DNA of 64,000 nt, from NCBI GenBank assembly GCA_041391505.1, contig JAWKNW010000024.1:40789-104788 (forward strand), in the 5' to 3' direction. This document shows positions 34,850 to 44,096 of this stretch, in pieces (the stretch's first letter is position 1; each line of letters starts with the position of its first letter). The position numbers and the translations under genes are program-made. The DNA comes from Rhodothermales bacterium (GTDB lineage: Bacteria; Bacteroidota; Rhodothermia; Rhodothermales; JAHQVL01). The notes under the pieces are model-generated. The model searched no databases and was not told the origin of the DNA. It saw nothing but the letters and a program-made list of their open reading frames with translations.

Positions 34850-37327
34850 ATGACCGACCACCGGCGCCTTGCGCTCTGGGCATTCATCCATGCGATAGCC
34901 ATGCTGGTCGCCGGCGCCCTGTCGTTCGCCTTCCGCACCCCGATCCCGCTGGTCGCCGCCGCGGCGGGCTCGTTTGGCGGTCTGGCGATCGCGTTCCGGC
35001 GTCAGTGGACGCCCGAGGGCCGCTTCGGCCTCGCCAACGCCATCACGGCCCTGCGCCTCGGCGGTTCGCTCGCACTCGTCTACCTGGGCGCCTCGATCCC
35101 TCCGGGCATCCTGCAAGCCCTGCTCTGGATCGCGCTGTTCGCGCTCGATGCGGCGGATGGGTATGTGGCGCGCCGGCGTGGACTCGCCTCCCCGTTTGGG
35201 GCCTTCTTCGACAAAGAGAGCGATGCGTTGTTCGTGGGCGTGCTGGGGTTCGCCCTGTACATCCAGGACCTCCTCGGCGCCTGGGTCCTCCTCCTCGGCG
35301 CCCTGCGCTACGTGTTCGTCATCGCCATGCAGTTTGTTCGGGTCGATGGCGAGTTCCGGTCGCGATCGGCGCGCTACATCTATGTCACCTGCGTCATCGC
35401 CCTGCTCGCCGCGTTCGTGCTGCCGCCGCTGCCCGCCGCGATGGTCGCCGTCGCCGGCGGCAGCCTCCTCACCTTTTCCTTCCTGCGCTATTTCTACTGG
35501 CTTGCCGGGCAACGCGCGCCGGCCTGGGTGAAGAAGCCCGGCCTGCCCGGCTTTTTGCTGGCCTTCGCAGCGTTGAACGGCCTGCTCCTCCTGCCGGCGT
35601 ATCTCGGCGTGGCCTCGACCAGCACCTTCTTCCCCGTGCCCGAGACGGCATCTCCTACGACCACCTTAACCTGGTCGCGCGGCTGGTACGACATTGCGCT
35701 GTACGTCTTCGTCCGCCGGCCCAATCAAGACCTCTTCCGGCTCAGCTTCGACCTGACGTTCATGGTGTTCGTGCTCGTCTGGTTCCGCGCATCGCCGCGC
35801 CGCGCCGCGATACGACGAACCGTGGTGGCGCTCTACCTCTTTCTTGTGGCCTTCGAGGCCTACGAGTCGCTGGCCCTCTCGTTCTTCCATCGCCCGGGGC
35901 TGCTCTTCGAGGACGCCCGTTACCTCGTCAACCTCTACTATCTGCTGCTGGACTCGTTTTCCCCGCGTTACGCCGGCTGGTTGTATGCCGCGCTCTGCGG
36001 CCTGGGACTCCTCCTCTCTCTTGTGCCGCGTCTGTTCGGGCTGATGGACCGGGCGCTCGACGCCCGCCGGCTGGCGGACACCGTCCGGTACGCGGCCCTG
36101 GTCTTCATCCCGGTCACCGCCGGCCTCTGGGCGTGGTACGGCCCCCTTGCAAACGGCCCGACCCTGCGCTCCACCCTGCCCCGGGTGACGGCGAACGCGG
36201 CGTCGTCTATCCAGTTCGCCCGGCAGGAACGCGCGCGCCAGTTCGAGCGCGTGGATTCCACCTACTTCGGATACGACGCCCTGGCGCTGACGCGGCGCCC
36301 GCCGATCTACATGATCCTGATCGAGTCGTACGGCCGCATCCTGGAAGACGACCCCACGTTGAACGGGACCTATCATGCCCTGATGGATACCCTGGACACC
36401 CGGCTCCGCGCCGGCGGATGGCACGCCGCGACCACCACGAGCACCGCGCCGATCACCGGCGGTCTCTCGTGGCTCAGCATGAACACAGCGCTCTCGGGCC
36501 TGACGATCGACAACCGGACCACCTACCTGCGTTATCTGAGCCGTGTGGACGCCTACCCGCATCTCGTACGCTTTCTCGACCGGCACGGGTACGAAACCAT
36601 TAGCTTGCAGCCCCCCACCCGCGCTCGTCCCGGACTGCCGGCGGAGAATCCGCTGGCGTTTGACCGCACGGTGTATTTCGACGATCTACGGTATACGGGG
36701 AAGCCCTACAGCATCTGGATCATACCGGATCAGTACAGTCTGAATTACACGCACGCGCACTATATTCCGGATGACGGATCGCCCTATTTCCTCTTTTTCG
36801 AAACCGCATCAACGCATGCGCCCTGGGACGACACGCCGCCGCTCGTCGCCGACTGGCGACAACTGAACCGCGCCGACGCGCCGCCGGCCGCGCCGCCGCT
36901 CACGCTGGCGGATAAACTGGCCGCGTCGATCCGGGATCACCTGCAGCAACCCCGGGGCGACGCATCGACCCGCTACATGGAGAGTATCGTGTACGATTTC
37001 GAGGTGCTCGTCCGCTACATCCTCGAAGACGCCCCCGAGGAGAGCATCTTCCTCATCCTGGGCGACCACCAGCCGCCCGTGCTCCGGAGCGAGCACTTCG
37101 ACACGCCCGCGCATGTGATCGTTCGGGACACGACGCTGCTGGATCGTTTCCAGCCGTACGGATTCCGCCCCGGCATGCGCATCACCCCCCTTCAGTCCCC
37201 CATCAACCACGGCGGGCTGTACTCCATGCTCGTGGATGTGCTCACCGCCGACGCGGATGTGCCGCTGCCCGGGCCGGCCTACCGCCCGGCCGGCATCTCA
37301 TCCTCCATCCTCTGGAAGACGGAATGA
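34850..37327 (+). CDS. CDP-alcohol phosphotransferase fused to an alkaline-phosphatase-superfamily domain
   Basis: An 825-residue membrane protein with two enzyme-like parts. Residues 60-215 form a CDP-alcohol phosphatidyltransferase domain with the full signature: D100, D103-G104, A107-R108, G117, D121 and D125. Such enzymes swap CMP for an alcohol to make phospholipid headgroups. Residues about 230-430 add several helices. Residues about 480-800 resemble the sulfatase/LTA-synthase fold: MILIESYG near 490, Thr/Ser candidates for the nucleophile near 525, HAPW and GDHQPP near 738. Such domains transfer phospho-headgroups such as phosphoglycerol or phosphoethanolamine. The substrates are not known. 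The stop overlaps the start of the methyltransferase by 4 bases. Confidence 0.82.
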   Translation: MTDHRRLALWAFIHAIAMLVAGALSFAFRTPIPLVAAAAGSFGGLAIAFRRQWTPEGRFGLANAITALRLGGSLALVYLGASIPPGILQALLWIALFALDAADGYVARRRGLASPFGAFFDKESDALFVGVLGFALYIQDLLGAWVLLLGALRYVFVIAMQFVRVDGEFRSRSARYIYVTCVIALLAAFVLPPLPAAMVAVAGGSLLTFSFLRYFYWLAGQRAPAWVKKPGLPGFLLAFAALNGLLLLPAYLGVASTSTFFPVPETASPTTTLTWSRGWYDIALYVFVRRPNQDLFRLSFDLTFMVFVLVWFRASPRRAAIRRTVVALYLFLVAFEAYESLALSFFHRPGLLFEDARYLVNLYYLLLDSFSPRYAGWLYAALCGLGLLLSLVPRLFGLMDRALDARRLADTVRYAALVFIPVTAGLWAWYGPLANGPTLRSTLPRVTANAASSIQFARQERARQFERVDSTYFGYDALALTRRPPIYMILIESYGRILEDDPTLNGTYHALMDTLDTRLRAGGWHAATTTSTAPITGGLSWLSMNTALSGLTIDNRTTYLRYLSRVDAYPHLVRFLDRHGYETISLQPPTRARPGLPAENPLAFDRTVYFDDLRYTGKPYSIWIIPDQYSLNYTHAHYIPDDGSPYFLFFETASTHAPWDDTPPLVADWRQLNRADAPPAAPPLTLADKLAASIRDHLQQPRGDASTRYMESIVYDFEVLVRYILEDAPEESIFLILGDHQPPVLRSEHFDTPAHVIVRDTTLLDRFQPYGFRPGMRITPLQSPINHGGLYSMLVDVLTADADVPLPGPAYRPAGISSSILWKTE

Positions 37328-38094
37328 GCGTAATCCGCGCGCGGCTCCAATCGACGCCGGTTCGGAGCAAGGCAGACATCCAGCGCTTCTTCGACGGCTT
37401 CGCCGAGCATAACACCGAACATCACGGGGCCGCAGACCGCCTGCTGAACTACCGGCTCGCCGTCCTGGCGAAACACGCTGCGTTTCGGCCCTCCGACACC
37501 GTGTTGGACATCGGGTGCGGCAACGGCCATCATCTGCTGGCGCTGGAAGGCCGCATCGGGAGGGGCATCGGCGTCGACCTCTCCGCCGGCATGGTCGAGG
37601 CGGCCCGGCGCCGGGCCGGCCAGCCGGGCGCGCGCGCGTCCCACTTTGAATTTCATCAGGACGACGCCGAGAGGCTCGCCGGCGTCCCCGACGCCAGCGT
37701 GGACGTAGTGATGTGCGTGGGAGCGATCGAGCACATGCCCGACAAGCGGTCCGTCCTTCGCGCCGTGCGGCGGGTGCTACGTCCGGGCGGGCGGTTTGTG
37801 TGTCTTACGCTGAACGACGCGTGGTTCTGGTACCGCCGGCTCGCCCCCGCGCTGGGATACGAAACACGCCACCTCGCGTCCGACGAGCGTCTGGAGCCCC
37901 GACAGGCCCGGGGCCTGCTGGCCGAGGCCGGATTCGCGCCGGCCGTGGTCGATTACTGGACCTTCATCCCCGCCGGCGATATGCCGGCGCTCTGGCATAC
38001 GGTATTCCGCCTGCTCGACGTCCCCGCCCGGCGTCTGGGCATCGCGACGCTGCGGGGCGGCCTCGTTCTATCGGGGACGGTGCGCGCCGCGTGA
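37324..38094 (+). CDS. Class I SAM-dependent methyltransferase
   Basis: A 256-residue cytoplasmic Rossmann-fold enzyme. The SAM site is DIGCGNGHH near residue 61 and GVDLSAGMVEAA near 83, and motif VMCVGAIEHMPD is near 130. The pattern after it, LRPGGRFVCLTLN (here RPGGRFV), is that of the UbiE/Coq5-like methyltransferase_11 family. The target is unknown. The ATGA overlap with the fusion gene makes translational coupling likely, so it may modify a product of that enzyme. The end is convergent with the glycosyltransferase at 38131. Confidence 0.88.
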   Translation: MSVIRARLQSTPVRSKADIQRFFDGFAEHNTEHHGAADRLLNYRLAVLAKHAAFRPSDTVLDIGCGNGHHLLALEGRIGRGIGVDLSAGMVEAARRRAGQPGARASHFEFHQDDAERLAGVPDASVDVVMCVGAIEHMPDKRSVLRAVRRVLRPGGRFVCLTLNDAWFWYRRLAPALGYETRHLASDERLEPRQARGLLAEAGFAPAVVDYWTFIPAGDMPALWHTVFRLLDVPARRLGIATLRGGLVLSGTVRAA

Positions 38095-38130
38095 ACGGCG
38101 GCCGGGCGTGCCACGACGGGAGGCGGTGCG

Positions 38131-39108
38131 TCAGATCGCCAGATGCCGCTGCACGACGTCCGCGGCCGCGTCCCACCCCGGGAATGCGCGGCTGGCCGCC
38201 CGGGCGCCTTCGCCGAGGCGGCGCCGCAGCGCGGGGTCGTCGAGCAACCGGCGCGTGGCCTCGGCGAGCGCCGGCAGGTCGCCGGCCGGCGCGAGCAGGC
38301 CGCTCTCCCCCGTCGCCACGCTCTCCGGCACCCCGCCCACGGCAAACGCAATAACAGGCAACCCCGACGCCATCGCCTCGCGGATCGCCATGCCGAGCGA
38401 CTCGAAGCGCGACGGCGCGAGCAGCAGATCGGCGGCGGCATAGCGGTCGGGCATCGCCTCCGGCGGCAGCGGGCCGAGGAGCCGGATCCGGCCCCGCAGC
38501 GGCGAGGCGGCGACGGCGTCGGCAAGGCGGCGGCTGTAGGCGCGATCCAGCGCGTCGTCTCCCACGATATCCCATTGCCAGTCCCGATTCGAGAGCGGAG
38601 CAAGGGCATCGACGGCCTCCAGGAGCCCTTTTACCGGGAGCTGGGATGCGACCGTGAGCACACGTACGGGGCCGCTAAACGCCCGCGCGGGCGGGGGAGG
38701 CGGGCGTTCCAGACCGGGATAGGCGACGGCGATGCGGGCCGGCTCCACGCCGCATCGCACCAAGCCGTCACGCATGAACCGACTCGGCGCGATGTAGCGA
38801 TCGCAGCGCGGGACGGGGGCTCCGAACGCCGGCGCGGCGGGATCGCACGCCGCGAGATAATGCGCCAGAAGCGCTGTAGAACGCGATCCGATGCGTTTTT
38901 GGAGCATCGCCCAGACGCCAGGATCGACCGTCAGCAGGCTATCAACCAGCACCACGGCGTCCGCCGGCCAGGGCGCGTCCGCCTCGGGCGTCCCCCAGAC
39001 GACGCGGCGCCAGACCGACGCGTCGAGCCGGCGGAGCAGCGCCTCGTTGTAGCGGTTTCCGCCGGTCGGAATGCCCTGGATCGGCGGGAGTAAAAAAACA
39101 GCCTTCAT
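38131..39108 (-). CDS. Glycosyltransferase family 4 (GT-B)
   Basis: A 325-residue GT-B-fold enzyme. The N-terminal half begins MKAVFLLPPIQGIPTGGN with the glycine-rich donor loop. The C-terminal half has RVLTVASQLPVKGL and the diagnostic SRFESLGMAIREAMASG with EX7E-like acidic residues. Such enzymes retain the anomeric configuration and build polysaccharides or glycolipids; donor and acceptor are unknown. It is on its own strand, convergent with the methyltransferase and divergent from the GT2 gene. Confidence 0.87.
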   Translation of the reverse strand: MKAVFLLPPIQGIPTGGNRYNEALLRRLDASVWRRVVWGTPEADAPWPADAVVLVDSLLTVDPGVWAMLQKRIGSRSTALLAHYLAACDPAAPAFGAPVPRCDRYIAPSRFMRDGLVRCGVEPARIAVAYPGLERPPPPPARAFSGPVRVLTVASQLPVKGLLEAVDALAPLSNRDWQWDIVGDDALDRAYSRRLADAVAASPLRGRIRLLGPLPPEAMPDRYAAADLLLAPSRFESLGMAIREAMASGLPVIAFAVGGVPESVATGESGLLAPAGDLPALAEATRRLLDDPALRRRLGEGARAASRAFPGWDAAADVVQRHLAI

Positions 39109-39262
39109 GGTTGCGTGGCCCGAACTTTGAGGTGGACTCTCACAGGACGACGCAGTATACTCCGGTTTGGCGTCGTTTTCCGGTGTACCGCAGCATGCGC
39201 CGGGTGCCGTTCCTCCATCTGACCCTGCCGATCCACCCTACCGCCAGCACGTTTCGGAGCTT

Positions 39263-41404
39263 ATGTATACTGCGTCCCCCCCGCGTCCGCTTGGAAGCGG
39301 CCCGGCCCACGACGCTGATGCCGATCTGATCGACCTTTCCGTCATCATCGTCAACTACAACGTACGTGAGTTTCTCGAGCAGGCGCTGCGGTCGCTCGAG
39401 CGTGCCTGTACGGATCTCTCTGTCGAGATCATCGTCGTCGACAACAACTCGTCCGACAGTTCGCTCTCCATGGTGCGCTCGCGGTTTCCGCGGGTCCAGG
39501 TCATCGCCAACACGACCAACGCCGGCTTCAGCAAGGCGAACAACCAGGCCATCCGGATTTCGCGGGGGCGGCATCTGCTGATCCTGAACCCTGACACCAT
39601 CGTCCAGGAAGACACCCTCTCGACGATGGTCCGCTTCATGGAGCGCCATCCGGAGGCCGGCGCGCTCGGCTGCAAGATACTCAACCCGGACGGGACCTTC
39701 GCGCCCGAGAGCCGGCGTGCGTTTCCGACGCCGACCGTCGCCTTCTACCGCCTGATCGGGCTGAGCAAGCTCTTCCCGAAAAGCCCCACCTTCGGGCGCT
39801 ACAACCTGAGCTACCTCCCGGTGGACGAGACCGCCGAGGTGGATGCCCTGAGCGGTTCGTGCATGATGGTGCGCCGGGCCGCGCTGCTGTTTTCGCAAGA
39901 GCACGCCGAGCGGCTCAGCCGCGAGCAGCCGGGGTTCTCGTTCGACGAGATGGGGCACCTGAACGGGTCGGCCGGCGCCGGCCTGCTCGACGAGGACTTC
40001 TTCATGTACGGCGAGGACCTGGACTGGTGCTACCGGATCCAGAAGGCCGGCTGGAAGATCTACTATACGCCCGACACCCAGATCATCCATTACAAGGGCG
40101 AGAGCACGAAAAAAGGCGAGCTGCGGTACGTGCAGCTCTTCTACGGCGCGATGCTCCTCTTCACCGAGAAGCATTTCAAGAAAGGGCATGCGTGGCCGAT
40201 CCGGCTGATCCTGCGGATCGGCATCTTCATCCGCGCGATGGCGCAGGTGATCATCAACAACAGCAAGCGGTATCGCTGGCCGCTGGTGGACGTCGCCGTC
40301 ATTTACCTGCTGATGGTCCTGGCCGGCTTCGCGCGGTTCGCCTCGCTCAACATCCCGCCGCCGCGCCTGTTCATCACGTGCGTGGCGCCGATCTACGTGC
40401 TCAGCACGGTGGCCGGCACGGCCCTGGCCGGCGGATACCGGGGCACCGGGCATACCCGCATTCGCCCGATCATCGTGGGCAACATCCTCGGGGTGATGAC
40501 GCTGGCGACCGCGGCGGTATTTTTCCAGAGCATCGCCTTCTCGCGGTTGGTGGTGCTGATCGCCTTTTCGTCCAGCCTCGCCTTCGGCTTTTTGATGCGC
40601 GTGGTGCTGCGCGTGCGCCGGCACCTGATGCGGGAAGGCTTCCACCGGGCGCTGCTCGTGGGGAGCCCCACCGAGGCCAACCGCCTCGAACGCACCCTCA
40701 TCAGCCACCCCAACCCACCGTGCAAGCTGGTCGGCTTCGTCTCGCTGGATGACGAGCCGCCCCGGCAGGCCGAACGCATGGTGCCCTACCTGGGCTCGCT
40801 CCGGCATGTGACGGACGTGATCAAGCTCCAGCAGATCGACGCCGTCGTCTTCGCGGCCAACGGCGTCCCGAACCGCACCGTTTTCGCCCAGATCCAGGCC
40901 TTGCAGGATCTCGACGTCGAGTTCAAGATCCTGAGCGAGAGCGGCAAACACCTCATCGGCCAGTCGACGGTAGACGACCTCTCGTTCCCCACGCGCCTCA
41001 CGCCCGACCCGACGCTCGGCCGCCGCCGCAGCCAGTGGGGCCGGCGGTGCTTCGAGGTGCCGGTCGCGCTCATCGGCATCATCCTCCATCCGCTGATCGT
41101 GTTCTGCTCGGACACGTGGAAGGACTCGCGCTGGTTTCGCGGTCTGCGCCGGCGGACCCGGCAGTTCCCCGCCGTCCTCCGCGGCACCCGGTCGCTCGTC
41201 GGCTACCGCGTGAACGAGCCCATCGCCATTCCCACCGAATGGAACCTCAAACCGGGCGTCTTCACCATCACCGAGACGCTCGCCACCGACGACCCGGACG
41301 ATCACGAGATCAACCGGGCCTACTGGTTCTACGTCCGCCACCAGTGCGCCACGCTGGATCTGGACATCATCCTGCACACGATCAAGAAGAAGCTGCAGCG
41401 GTGA
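39263..41404 (+). CDS. GT2 glycosyltransferase fused to a membrane and Rossmann-like domain
   Basis: A 713-residue protein. Residues about 20-280 are a GT2 inverting glycosyltransferase (WbbL/rhamnosyltransferase-like) with SVIIVNYN, DNNSSD, LNPDT and EDFFMYGEDLDWCYR. Residues about 330-460 form several membrane helices. Residues about 470-580 resemble the Rossmann-like CoA_binding_3 domain of polyprenyl-sugar transferases (LLVGSPTEANRLER, GFVSLDDEP). The catalytic sugar-transferase domain that normally follows is absent. ATG 39263 is preferred over an in-frame TTG at 39167. The separate glycosylphosphotransferase gene at 46263 carries that missing domain. Confidence 0.8.
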   Translation: MYTASPPRPLGSGPAHDADADLIDLSVIIVNYNVREFLEQALRSLERACTDLSVEIIVVDNNSSDSSLSMVRSRFPRVQVIANTTNAGFSKANNQAIRISRGRHLLILNPDTIVQEDTLSTMVRFMERHPEAGALGCKILNPDGTFAPESRRAFPTPTVAFYRLIGLSKLFPKSPTFGRYNLSYLPVDETAEVDALSGSCMMVRRAALLFSQEHAERLSREQPGFSFDEMGHLNGSAGAGLLDEDFFMYGEDLDWCYRIQKAGWKIYYTPDTQIIHYKGESTKKGELRYVQLFYGAMLLFTEKHFKKGHAWPIRLILRIGIFIRAMAQVIINNSKRYRWPLVDVAVIYLLMVLAGFARFASLNIPPPRLFITCVAPIYVLSTVAGTALAGGYRGTGHTRIRPIIVGNILGVMTLATAAVFFQSIAFSRLVVLIAFSSSLAFGFLMRVVLRVRRHLMREGFHRALLVGSPTEANRLERTLISHPNPPCKLVGFVSLDDEPPRQAERMVPYLGSLRHVTDVIKLQQIDAVVFAANGVPNRTVFAQIQALQDLDVEFKILSESGKHLIGQSTVDDLSFPTRLTPDPTLGRRRSQWGRRCFEVPVALIGIILHPLIVFCSDTWKDSRWFRGLRRRTRQFPAVLRGTRSLVGYRVNEPIAIPTEWNLKPGVFTITETLATDDPDDHEINRAYWFYVRHQCATLDLDIILHTIKKKLQR

Positions 41405-41647
41405 TGGGCGCCCCGCGCGCGGGCTCCCCCACCTCCTCCCCGGACGCCGCCGCTCGCGTCCGCCTTTGCGCCATCCATGCGCTTCGCCCCGGCGTGTGAC
41501 GAGCAGAAACAACTCCCTCGCCCCTGTGTACTTTGGCCGCTGCGCCGTACATTGTGCGGGCAGCCTCGAACTGATTCTCTGGATATCCCGGCGTCTCCGC
41601 GTTGCACCCACGCGCCTTCCGAGCCGCCGGCCCACGGTTATCTACCC
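41405..41647 (+). other. Gene-free stretch before accA
   Basis: No coding sequence is supported here. It is GC-rich without clear hairpins or promoter elements; the start of accA is the only feature at its end. Confidence 0.3.
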
Positions 41648-42718
41648 ATGGCAAAGCCTACCCCACAGTATCTCCTGGATTTCGAAAAGCCCCTCTTTGA
41701 GCTTGAGCAAAAGCTTGACGAGATGCGCGCCTTCGACAAGGAAGATCGATCCATAGACCTCTCGAAAGAGATCGAGGCCCTCTCGAACCGGGTGGAAGAG
41801 CTGCGCGTGTCGATCTACGATGACCTCACGCGCTGGCAGCACGTGCAGATCGCCCGGCACCCGCTTCGCCCCTATTCGCTCGACTACATCGAGACGCTGA
41901 CGCGCGATTTCATCGAACTCCACGGCGACCGCACCTTCGCCGACGACCCGGCAATGGTGGGCGGTTTCGCCCGCTTCCGGGGCAGCAAGTTCGGCGCGCA
42001 GGACCGCACCGTGATGATCATCGGGCACCAGAAAGGGCGGGATACCAAGGCGCGCAAATACCGCCGCTTCGGCATGCCCAACCCGGACGGGTACCGCAAG
42101 GCGCTGCGCATGATGAAGCTCGCCGAGAAGTTCAACAAGCCCGTCGTGACCCTGCTCGACACCCCCGGCGCGTATCCCGGCCTCGAGGCCGAAGAACGGG
42201 GACAGGCCGAGGCCATCGCGCGCAATCTGTTCGAGATGGCGCGTCTGAAGGTGCCGATCGTCACGATCGTGATCGGGGAAGGCGCCTCCGGCGGAGCCCT
42301 CGGCATCGGCGTGGGCGACCGCATCCTCATGCTGGAGAACGCCTGGTATTCCGTGATCGCGCCGGAAAGCTGCTCGTCGATTCTGTGGCGCTCGTGGGAT
42401 TTCAAGGAAGAAGCCGCGCGCGCCCTCAAGCTGACGGCGCCCGACCTCATCGAGGTGAAGGTGATCGACGAGATCATCCCCGAACCCATCGGCGGCGCGC
42501 ACCGCGACCCGCAGCAGGCGTTCACGGCCGTCGGCGAGGCCATCGCCCGCAACCTGGCCGAGCTGGATCCGCTCTCGCCGGCCGAGCTTATCGCGAACCG
42601 GCTCGAAAAGTTCGACGGGATGGGCGTCTTTCATGACCCCAGGGCCGGCGAAAAAAACGGCAAGGCCGCGTCGCCCGCCAAAAAAGCGTCCTCCCGCAAG
42701 AAAAAGCCGACCTCGTAA
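41648..42718 (+). CDS. accA: Acetyl-CoA carboxylase carboxyltransferase subunit alpha
   Basis: A 356-residue cytoplasmic protein of the crotonase-like carboxyltransferase fold. With AccD it moves the carboxyl group from biotin to acetyl-CoA to make malonyl-CoA for fatty acid synthesis. Motifs include LDFEKPLFELEQKL at the N terminus, ARHPLRPYSLDYI, FIELHGDR, HQKGRDTK, DTPGAYPG, GEGASGGALGIG and ESCSSILW. The Lys/Ser-rich C-terminal tail (residues 325-356) is longer than in E. coli. The ATG at 41648 is clear from the family start; sequence upstream in frame is not protein-like. The acyl-CoA thioesterase follows 18 bases on. Confidence 0.96.
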   Translation: MAKPTPQYLLDFEKPLFELEQKLDEMRAFDKEDRSIDLSKEIEALSNRVEELRVSIYDDLTRWQHVQIARHPLRPYSLDYIETLTRDFIELHGDRTFADDPAMVGGFARFRGSKFGAQDRTVMIIGHQKGRDTKARKYRRFGMPNPDGYRKALRMMKLAEKFNKPVVTLLDTPGAYPGLEAEERGQAEAIARNLFEMARLKVPIVTIVIGEGASGGALGIGVGDRILMLENAWYSVIAPESCSSILWRSWDFKEEAARALKLTAPDLIEVKVIDEIIPEPIGGAHRDPQQAFTAVGEAIARNLAELDPLSPAELIANRLEKFDGMGVFHDPRAGEKNGKAASPAKKASSRKKKPTS

Positions 42719-42736
42719 CGCGCTTCCCCCTTCGTC

Positions 42737-43150
42737 ATGTTCGTCTACACCTATCTCCACCGGGTCCGTTACCGCGAATGCGACCCGATGGGTGTCGTGT
42801 ATCATACCCACTATATCGATTACTTCGAGGCCTCCCGCACGGAGGGCCTCCGCGAACTGGGACTGGCGTACAAGACGCTGGAAGCGGAAGGCATCCGGAT
42901 GCCCGTCATCGACCTGGCCGTGCAGTACAAGCGCTCCGCGCAGTACGACGACCTCCTCGAAATAAAAACCATCTTCGCCGGCGTCCCCTCCACGCGCATC
43001 CGGATCGATTATGAAGTGCGCCGCCAGAACGAGCCCGACCTGCTCGTGACCGGTCATGTCACGCTGTGCTTCTTCGACGAGGCGCGCAACCGCCCGATCG
43101 CCGCGCCCGAGCGCATCCGCCGGCTCTTCGAACCCCAGCCCTCTTCCTGA
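42737..43150 (+). CDS. Acyl-CoA thioesterase (YbgC/4HBT hotdog fold)
   Basis: A 137-residue hotdog-fold enzyme. The catalytic motif of the YbgC group is present: RVRYRECDPMGVVYHTHYIDYFE, shown here as YRECDPMGVVYH, with the Asp/Tyr/His set in place. Such enzymes hydrolyse short-chain or hydroxybenzoyl-type acyl-CoA. It lies between accA and nadC with gaps of 18 and 7 bases, which suggests a shared operon with lipid metabolism. Confidence 0.9.
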   Translation: MFVYTYLHRVRYRECDPMGVVYHTHYIDYFEASRTEGLRELGLAYKTLEAEGIRMPVIDLAVQYKRSAQYDDLLEIKTIFAGVPSTRIRIDYEVRRQNEPDLLVTGHVTLCFFDEARNRPIAAPERIRRLFEPQPSS

Positions 43151-43157
43151 CCGCCGC

Positions 43158-44081
43158 ATGCTGCCCGACTACCTCCCGCTCGACGAGCTCGACCGCATCA
43201 TCGACAACGCCCTCCGCGAGGACGTCGGCCCCGGCGACGTGACGACCGAGGCCACGGTCGCGCCGGACCAGGCGGCCACGGGGCGATTTCTGGCGAAGCA
43301 GGAGGGCGTCCTCGCCGGCGTTTTCGCCGCCACACGCGTCTTTCACCGGGTGGATCCCGCCGTCGACATCGCCTGGCGCGTCGCCGACGGCGATCGCGTG
43401 CAGCCCGGCGCGGAACTGGGCACCCTGAGAGGCCGCGCCCACAGCCTGCTCGTCGGCGAGCGGCTCGCGCTCAACCTGATGCAGCGGATGAGCGGCATCG
43501 CCACCATGACCCGCCGCATGGCCGATGCCGTGGGCATCCATCCCGCCCGGATCCTCGACACGCGCAAGACGGCGCCGGGCTTGCGCCTCGTCGACAAGTG
43601 GGCCGTGCGCCTCGGCGGCGGCGAGAATCACCGCATCGGCCTCTACGACCGCATCCTGATCAAGGACAACCACATTGCCGCCGCCGGCGGCATCGCCACC
43701 GTCCTCTCCGCCGCCGCGGCGTATCGCTCGGCGAAGGACCCCGCCCTGCGGATCGAAATCGAGGCGCGCACGCTCGACGAAGTACGCGCCGTGCTCGCCG
43801 CCGGCGGAGCCGACATCATCCTGCTCGACAACATGGTGCGCCTCGACGCCGACGGCCGGGTGGACGCGTCGATGCTGCTGGAGGCCGTACGCCTCGTCGG
43901 CGGCCGGCTCGTGACCGAGGCGTCGGGCAACGTGACACTCGACACCGTGCCGGCCATCGCGGCGACGGGCGTGGATTTTATCTCGAGCGGCGCCCTGACC
44001 CATTCGGTTTCGGCGCTGGATATCTCGCTGAAGATCGACCTGGTGGCGGATCCCACGAACCTTCGAAATCGAGCCGGCTGA
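43158..44081 (+). CDS. nadC: Nicotinate-nucleotide pyrophosphorylase (carboxylating)
   Basis: A 307-residue cytoplasmic enzyme that converts quinolinate and PRPP to nicotinate mononucleotide in NAD synthesis. Family motifs are EDVGPGDVTTEA, MSGIATMTR, ILDTRKTAPGLR, GGGENHRIGLYD, IKDNH, EIEARTLDE and ASGNV. Length matches the usual 280-310 residues. ATG at 43158 is chosen because the typical N-terminal helix begins there. It is 7 bases after the thioesterase and 15 before chrA. Confidence 0.96.
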   Translation: MLPDYLPLDELDRIIDNALREDVGPGDVTTEATVAPDQAATGRFLAKQEGVLAGVFAATRVFHRVDPAVDIAWRVADGDRVQPGAELGTLRGRAHSLLVGERLALNLMQRMSGIATMTRRMADAVGIHPARILDTRKTAPGLRLVDKWAVRLGGGENHRIGLYDRILIKDNHIAAAGGIATVLSAAAAYRSAKDPALRIEIEARTLDEVRAVLAAGGADIILLDNMVRLDADGRVDASMLLEAVRLVGGRLVTEASGNVTLDTVPAIAATGVDFISSGALTHSVSALDISLKIDLVADPTNLRNRAG

Positions 44082-44096
44082 GGCCGGAAGCGGGAT

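Noticed and set aside
34741..38094. Defence or toxin system around the fusion gene
   Set aside because: No nuclease, reverse transcriptase, TIR, helicase or restriction motif is seen; the domains fit lipid or glycan modification better.
39140..41635. An 831-codon minus-strand open frame
   Set aside because: It is antisense to the GT2 fusion gene and lacks hydrophobic or catalytic patterns.
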